From JAUREX01 sp044356825 (GTDB taxonomy: Bacteria > Pseudomonadota > Alphaproteobacteria > Rhodobacterales > Rhodobacteraceae), in assembly GCA_044356825.1 (NCBI GenBank), contig JBIKVM010000028.1, forward strand, positions 1 through 20,382: DNA of 20,382 bases, written 5' to 3'. The first letter of the stretch is position 1, and each line of letters opens with the position of its first letter. Below the pieces are notes generated by a model. The model was not told the DNA's origin. It searched no databases and saw only the letters and a program-made list of their open reading frames with translations. Made by a program: the position numbers and the translations under genes. Shown one piece after another: positions 16,201 to 20,382 of this stretch.

Positions 16201-17752
16201 CGCGCACGCCGCCCTCGGCCTTGCGCCGCGCGACATGGTCGGCAATGGCCTCGGCGCGCGCGGGTTCGAGCGGCGGGGCCTCGTGCGCGGCCTCGATGAC
16301 GCGGGCGAGCGCGTGGGCGCGCGCCAGCGTCTCGCGCGATCCGGCGGCCGTCCAGCTCCCGAAGTTCGACCAGTCCGACAGCAGCGGGACGTAGAATTCC
16401 GAGGCATAGCGCGCCATCGTGTGCGCCGCGCCGAAGAAGTGCCCACCGGGGCCCACCTCGCGCACCGCATCGAGTGCGAGCGTCGCGTCATCGACCGTGA
16501 CGGGGGCGGTGGCGGCGTCGATGCCCTGCAGGATCTCGGCGTCGATCACGAGCTTCTCGGGGCTCGCCGACAGCCCGCCCTCGAGCCAGCCGGCCGCGTG
16601 CATCACGATGTCCGCGCCCCCGAGCCGCGCCCCCCAGAGGGCGAAGGACGTCTCATAGACCGCCTGCGCGTCGGGGGCGTTCGCGGCGTTGCCGCCCGAG
16701 GATCGGTAGGGCAGCCCGCAGCGGCGGGCAAGCTGGCCCGAGATGATCGCCGATTTCATGTATTCGGGCGTGCCCATCGCGGGCGCGCCGCTGCGCATGT
16801 CGACGTTCGAGGTGTAGGCGCCATAGATTACCGGCGCGCCGGGCCGCACCATCTGCGCGAAGGCCACGCCCGCGAGCGCCTCGGCGTGCTGCTGGGCGAT
16901 GGCGCCCGCAAGCGTGATCGGCGCCATAGCGCCCGCGAGCGTGAAGGGGGTGAAGCAGACGCACTGGTTGGCGCGCGCCATCTCGATCAGCCCCTCGAGC
17001 ATCGGCTTGTCGTAGCGCAGCGGCGAGGACGAGTTGACGACCGTGTAGCACACCGGCCCCGCCTCGAGCGCCGCGCGGTCGAGCCCGCGGCCGAGGCAGA
17101 TGAGGTCGAGCGCGTCGCGGATGCGTTCGCGCCCGAGGCAATAGGGGTGAAAGACCTTGTCGGTCATGGTGATGAAGTCGGCGATGCAGTCGAGATGGCG
17201 CGTCGGTGCCGGCAGGTCCTGCGGCTCGACCGGATAGCCGCCGAAGAAGCCGATGACGTTGAGCGTCTGGCCGAGCCGCAGGAAGCGGCGGAAATCGGCC
17301 TGCGTGCCGGGCCGACGGCCGCCGTCGAGGTCGTTCACCTGCGGCGCCGAGGACACGCAGCCCCAATGGGTGAAGCCCTGCCCGATCGGCAGGTCGTTTG
17401 CGGGGTTCGCGGCGCGGATGGTGAAGAAGGCGGGCGCGCGCGCCACGCAAGCCTCGATCAGCGCGCGGTCGAAGCGCAGCCGCTCGGCCTCCGGGCCGGG
17501 CGTTGCGCCCGCCGCCACCGCGATCGCGCGCGCCTCGGCCGAGAGGAAGTCGAGCCCGACCTCCTCGAGGATCGTCAGCGCCGCGTCATGGATGCGCGCG
17601 AGCGCCTCGTCGGGCAGAAGCCGGGCGGGCGCGAGCGCGCCGGGCATCGCGGGCCGCGGCGGTTGCTGCCAGAGCGCCTGCGCGCTGCGTTCGCGCGATT
17701 GCGCATCGCGCCCGCGCCGGCCCCTCGTTGCGGCACCGGCCGCCTCGGTCAC
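16193..17752 (-). CDS. Trimethylamine methyltransferase family protein (MttB-like, non-pyrrolysine)
   Basis: This 519-residue protein of the MttB superfamily has no in-frame TAG, so it is a non-pyrrolysine member like the glycine-betaine and proline-betaine methyltransferases MtgB and MtpB. Family blocks include ILEEVGLDFL (61-70), FTHWGCVSSAPQVNDLDGG (127-145), NSSSPLRYDKPMLEGL (240-255), IYGAYTSNVDMRSGAP (309-324), LPYRSSGGNAANAPDAQ (347-363) and HAAGWLEGGL (385-394). Known members transfer a methyl group from a quaternary or tertiary amine to a corrinoid protein; no corrinoid-binding protein is encoded in this window. The start is GTG 17752, overlapping the M24 stop by 4 bp (GTGA), with GGGAGA upstream. 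It is the middle gene of three coupled genes. Demethylation of a betaine is inferred; the methyl acceptor is open. Confidence 0.88.
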   Translation of the reverse strand: MTEAAGAATRGRRGRDAQSRERSAQALWQQPPRPAMPGALAPARLLPDEALARIHDAALTILEEVGLDFLSAEARAIAVAAGATPGPEAERLRFDRALIEACVARAPAFFTIRAANPANDLPIGQGFTHWGCVSSAPQVNDLDGGRRPGTQADFRRFLRLGQTLNVIGFFGGYPVEPQDLPAPTRHLDCIADFITMTDKVFHPYCLGRERIRDALDLICLGRGLDRAALEAGPVCYTVVNSSSPLRYDKPMLEGLIEMARANQCVCFTPFTLAGAMAPITLAGAIAQQHAEALAGVAFAQMVRPGAPVIYGAYTSNVDMRSGAPAMGTPEYMKSAIISGQLARRCGLPYRSSGGNAANAPDAQAVYETSFALWGARLGGADIVMHAAGWLEGGLSASPEKLVIDAEILQGIDAATAPVTVDDATLALDAVREVGPGGHFFGAAHTMARYASEFYVPLLSDWSNFGSWTAAGSRETLARAHALARVIEAAHEAPPLEPARAEAIADHVARRKAEGGVRDD

Positions 17753-19038
17753 ATCTCCCACGGGAAGACATCGAGCCGGACCGGCCCGCCCGCGGTGATG
17801 AGGACCTGCGTCTCGAGCTTCACGCTCTCGGTGCCGGGGGCGGCCATCAGGCTTTCGACGCAGACGACCATCCCCTCCTCGAAGCGGCCCGTGCGCGCGC
17901 CCCAGCCGCCCGTCATGTCGACATGCAGGGGCACCACGGGCCATTCGTCGACAAGCCCGACCCCGTGGATCGCGAGCGAATAGCGGAAGGGCTGGTTGAC
18001 CTCGGGGATGCGCCAGGACTTCTCGTTGAACTCCGCGAACTCCAGCCCCGCGAGCAGGATCGCGGTGTTGTGCTCGATCTGGTCGAGCGCCAGGCGGTAG
18101 ATCCCGCGCTGCACCGGCGTCATCGGCACATGGCCGCAGGTCCAGGACCGCGACAGGTCGGCGCAATAGCCGTAGGGGCCGATCATGTCGGTGTCGAAGC
18201 TGATCATCTCGCCCAGGGCGATGACGCGGTCCGACGCCTCCTGATACCACGGGTTGGTGCGCGCTCCCGACGAGAGCAGCCGCGCCTCGAACCACTCGCC
18301 GCCCGAACGGATGTTCTCGTGGTGCAGCTCGGCCCAGATCTCGTTCTCGGTCACGCCCGGGACCGAGGCCGCGTGCATCCGCCACATGCCCGATTCCGCG
18401 ACGCGCAGCGTCCACTTCATCAGCTCGATCTCGTCGGGCGACTTGATGCAGCGGGCCTTCTCGGTCAGCTCCTGCCCGTCCACCACCTCGATCCCGAGCG
18501 CCTCGAGCGCCCGCAAGCCCTGCGGGTCGAGCTTGTCGGCCGCGAGCCGGCGGTTGCCGGCGCCATGCGTCGCGATCAGGTCGGCGATCTCGGCCGCCCA
18601 GCGGCGGGCCTGCGCCTCGGTGTCGGCGTCGGTGATGCTGTAGATCCAGGTCGTCGCCGGGCGCACCTCGTCGACGCCGGCGCCCTGCCGCGTGAGGTGC
18701 TGGGCGCCCTTGTATTCGTGCATGATGCCGGGGCCGTCGGCGAAGATGACGGCGTAGCGCGTCGCCTCGCGGGTGCTCCAGATCTGCATGTTCGAATAGT
18801 CGAACGCGTAGCGGATGTTGACGGGGTTGTAGAGCAGGATCGCCGCGCAGTCGTGCGCCGCGATCTGGTCGCGCAGCCGCTTTATCCGGTAGGCGCGCGC
18901 CCGGTCGACCGTCGATTGCGGGATCGGGGATTTCAGCGGCTTGTGCAGCCCCTCGAGGTTCAGGAAGGACCGCTTCGGCCCGTCGCTGAGTTCAGGGATC
19001 ACATCGCCGGTGCGGGGCGGGGCGGGGTGCTGGTTCAT
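17749..19038 (-). CDS. M24 family protein closely resembling DMSP lyase DddP
   Basis: This 429-residue protein has the pita-bread M24 fold of aminopeptidase P, creatinase and DddP. Similarity to DddP runs through most of the chain: NPVNIRYAFDYSNMQIW (71-87), GGEWFEARLLSSGARTNPW (246-264), SFDTDMIGPYGYCADLSRSW (280-299), HGVGLVDEWP (358-367) and VCVESL (392-397). The metal ligands D282, D284, D294, H358, E395 and E409 align with those I recall for DddP (D295, D297, D307, H371, E406, E421). W87, Y353 and D364 match its substrate-pocket and catalytic residues (W95, Y366, D377). DddP cleaves dimethylsulfoniopropionate to DMS and acrylate. Operon coupling to MttB and a demethylase-type flavoprotein leaves a related betaine substrate, or a creatinase-like hydrolase, as alternatives. 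ATG 19038 has AAAGG upstream. Confidence 0.85.
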   Translation of the reverse strand: MNQHPAPPRTGDVIPELSDGPKRSFLNLEGLHKPLKSPIPQSTVDRARAYRIKRLRDQIAAHDCAAILLYNPVNIRYAFDYSNMQIWSTREATRYAVIFADGPGIMHEYKGAQHLTRQGAGVDEVRPATTWIYSITDADTEAQARRWAAEIADLIATHGAGNRRLAADKLDPQGLRALEALGIEVVDGQELTEKARCIKSPDEIELMKWTLRVAESGMWRMHAASVPGVTENEIWAELHHENIRSGGEWFEARLLSSGARTNPWYQEASDRVIALGEMISFDTDMIGPYGYCADLSRSWTCGHVPMTPVQRGIYRLALDQIEHNTAILLAGLEFAEFNEKSWRIPEVNQPFRYSLAIHGVGLVDEWPVVPLHVDMTGGWGARTGRFEEGMVVCVESLMAAPGTESVKLETQVLITAGGPVRLDVFPWEM

Positions 19039-19049
19039 GATCTGCCTTT

Positions 19050-19064
19050 CGCGACCCGGTCGCG
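19050..19064. promoter_or_regulatory. Palindrome in the leader of the M24 gene
   Basis: CGCGACC (19050-19056), a single C, and GGTCGCG (19058-19064) form a perfect 7+7 palindrome. With a 2-base slip, it can extend through TTTCG and CGAAA. It sits immediately upstream of the M24 ribosome binding site (AAAGG, 19044-19048). It may be a LysR or other operator, or an RNA hairpin tuning translation of the operon. Confidence 0.4.
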
Positions 19065-19085
19065 CGAAACGGAGGGGTCAGAGGC

Positions 19086-19114
19086 ACGCTATTCGCCGGG
19101 CGCTGCCCTCTCAA
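19086..19114 (-). promoter_or_regulatory. Possible promoter of the M24-MttB-oxidoreductase operon
   Basis: On the minus strand, TTGAGA (19109-19114) and TAGCGT (19086-19091) are separated by 17 bp, in the 98-bp gap between LysR and M24. The -10 match is weak. It would give a leader of about 40 nt carrying the palindrome at 19050-19064. Read-through from the LysR gene is the alternative. Confidence 0.3.
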
Positions 19115-19136
19115 GCCGAGAAAAATTCGCGCAGAA

Positions 19137-20087
19137 TCAGCTTTGCTGGGGGGTCGCCTGCGGACGCAGGGGTTCGGCCTCGAGCTCTGCCACGGTCCGG
19201 AGCCAGGCCAGCGCCTGCGCGATCCGCCGCTTGCGCCGGGCCGAGCGCGGGGTGACGGCCGCATAAGGGTTCGGCATCGGCAGGGTCGCGGCGAAGGGCG
19301 CGATCAGCCGTCCGGCCGCCACCTCGGACCGCGCCAGCGCGCGCTGCGCCAGCGCGACCCCAAGCCCGCCCAGCGCCATGTCGATCGCCAGAGCGGGCAT
19401 GTTCGCCGCCGGTCCGCTGGCCGGGCGCGGCGTGCGGGGGGCGCCGGCGGCGGCGAACCAGTCCGCCCAGGACGGATACGCCCAGAAGCTCGGCGACCAC
19501 CAGGTCTCGATCAGGTGCTCGTCGACCAGCGAGCGCGGATCGGCGGGGTCGAGCCCGGCGCGCGCCGCGAATTCGGGCGTGCAGAGGGGCACGAGCAGAT
19601 CGGTGAAGAGCGCGCGCGCATCGTGGTGGGGATAGAGGTGCAGCCCGTAGGTGATGCGGATATCCGCCCCGCCGCTGTCGATATCGACCGGATCGGCCTC
19701 GGCGCGCAGCTCGATCCAGGCCTCGGGCTGCGCCAGCCCGAGCCCGGCGATGCGCGGTGCAAGCCAGCGATGGGCGAGCGAATTGATGCAACTCACGACC
19801 ACCCGCGCGCGCGCCTCGCGCTGGCTGACAAGATCGGTCGTTGCCTCAAGCGTGGCGAGCGCCGCGACGCATTCGGCGTGGATGGCCGCGCCGATATCGG
19901 TCAGTTCAACCCCGCTCGGCATGCGGCGGAAAAGGGCAGCCTCGTAGAAAGCCTCGAGCTTGCGCACCTGAAGGCTGACCGCCGCGGGCGTGACGCCGAG
20001 GTCAGCCGCGGCTGCCACGAATCCACCCCTGCGCGCACTGGCCTCGAAGGCACGGATGGCATTGAGCGGTGGCAGCCGTCGCGGCAA
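19137..20087 (-). CDS. LysR family transcriptional regulator (GcvA-like)
   Basis: This 316-residue regulator has the N-terminal winged helix-turn-helix PPLNAIRAFEASARRGGF (6-23), then AAADLGVTPAAVSLQVRKLE, which is the GcvA-type pattern, followed by FRRMPSGVELTD. The C-terminal effector domain includes DIDSGGADIRITYG and ALGGLGVALAQRALA-like blocks, also typical of GcvA relatives that respond to small amino compounds. The start is TTG 20087 (MPRRLPPLNAIRAFEA), matching where GcvA-like proteins begin, with GAGGA 9 bp upstream. It lies on the same strand, 98 bp upstream of the M24 gene, rather than divergent as many LysR genes are. It probably controls the M24-MttB-oxidoreductase genes in response to their substrate; this is inferred from position only. 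Confidence 0.9.
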   Translation of the reverse strand: MPRRLPPLNAIRAFEASARRGGFVAAAADLGVTPAAVSLQVRKLEAFYEAALFRRMPSGVELTDIGAAIHAECVAALATLEATTDLVSQREARARVVVSCINSLAHRWLAPRIAGLGLAQPEAWIELRAEADPVDIDSGGADIRITYGLHLYPHHDARALFTDLLVPLCTPEFAARAGLDPADPRSLVDEHLIETWWSPSFWAYPSWADWFAAAGAPRTPRPASGPAANMPALAIDMALGGLGVALAQRALARSEVAAGRLIAPFAATLPMPNPYAAVTPRSARRKRRIAQALAWLRTVAELEAEPLRPQATPQQS

Positions 20088-20382
20088 GGGAGCCTATCCT
20101 CTGGATCCGGGTGCCATGATCCTAGGCGGATGCGGGCATTCATGGCAAGCCGACAGGCGCCCAGCCGCGCGGCACGACGATCGGCCGTGCCGGCAGAGGC
20201 CGGATGGCACGACGTCGATTCGCCACATGGTCGGGAACAATCCTCCACCTTCGGGCCAGACCACAGGACACGGTTCCGGAGAGCAAATTTGAGACAGGAG
20301 GAAATTCTGAACTGACTCTGGAATGCACGCTCATATCCTTGTTTATCCGGTAGAATTGCCAAGATGTCGAGAAAAGTGTTCT
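20088..20382. other. Intergenic region upstream of LysR with repeats and AT-rich end
   Basis: No well-supported gene is seen here. The half nearest LysR holds TGCCATGA (20112-20119) and its reverse complement TCATGGCA (20140-20147), 20 bp apart, suggesting a LysR-type control site. CGGCACG (20170-20176) and CGTGCCG (20186-20192) form another inverted repeat, and GGCACGACG occurs twice (from 20171 and 20206). From about 20270 the base composition turns AT-rich. A plus-strand frame (ATG 20323, first residues MHAHILVYPVELPRC) stays open to the window edge, but an AGGAGG at 20297-20302 is too far upstream to serve it, so I do not call it a gene. Confidence 0.45.

Noticed and set aside
17753..18415. 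N-terminal extension of the MttB-like frame upstream of GTG 17752
   Set aside because: The extra ~220 residues overlap the M24 gene in another frame and are Arg/Gly-rich. The 519-residue product from GTG 17752 has the normal family length.
17503..19266. 587-codon plus-strand frame opposite the M24 and MttB genes
   Set aside because: It is antisense to the DddP-like gene, with low-complexity Arg-rich content and no plausible ribosome binding site or domain.
19901..20362. Minus-strand frame upstream of and overlapping the LysR gene (MAILPDKQGYERAF...)
   Set aside because: It runs into the LysR gene in another frame, becomes Arg/Pro/Ser-rich, and lacks a ribosome binding site. The region is better explained as a control region.
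20323..20382. Plus-strand frame starting ATG 20323 and open to the window edge
   Set aside because: Only 20 codons are visible, there is no ribosome binding site at workable distance and no recognisable homology. It is recorded as part of the AT-rich edge only.

Overview
This is a GC-rich window (about two thirds G+C by eye) with dense, often overlapping genes. Codon usage and gene families suggest an alphaproteobacterium, most likely Rhodobacterales: an MttB-type methyltransferase without pyrrolysine, a DddP-like M24 protein, a GcvA-like LysR regulator and a family-5 solute-binding protein. No rRNA, tRNA, CRISPR array or recognisable insertion sequence was seen. The two ends (about 60-135 and 20270-20382) are clearly more AT-rich than the interior.

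Layout. (1) 158-5232 is mostly plus strand: an unrecognised protein followed by a major facilitator transporter, a small 83-residue protein, a minus-strand membrane-anchored zinc-ribbon protein, a PlsC-type lysophospholipid acyltransferase and an M20 amidohydrolase. (2) 5293-10411 is a minus-strand drug-efflux operon in the order TetR repressor, periplasmic adaptor, RND pump. A sigma70-like promoter and a perfect 16-bp palindrome precede it, and it has no outer-membrane channel gene. (3) 10496-13903 is a minus-strand unit in the order Tat-exported family-5 solute-binding protein, signal-less PhnD-like binding protein, three-histidine-box membrane desaturase. It has no permease or ATPase. (4) 14158-20087 is a minus-strand unit in the order LysR regulator, DddP-like M24 protein, MttB-like methyltransferase, and FMN/FAD/Fe-S oxidoreductase of the TMADH/StcD/DgcA type. 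The last three genes overlap by 4 and 8 bp.

The most interesting part is unit 4. It looks like a catabolic pathway for a methylated onium compound, meaning a betaine or sulfonium. The M24 protein keeps every metal-binding and active-site residue I recall for the DMSP lyase DddP. Yet it is translationally coupled to a non-pyrrolysine MttB homologue with no corrinoid protein beside it, and to a demethylase-type flavoprotein that lacks one of the four usual iron-sulfur cysteines. The adjacent unit 3 may supply or modify the substrate. The natural substrate cannot be fixed from sequence alone.
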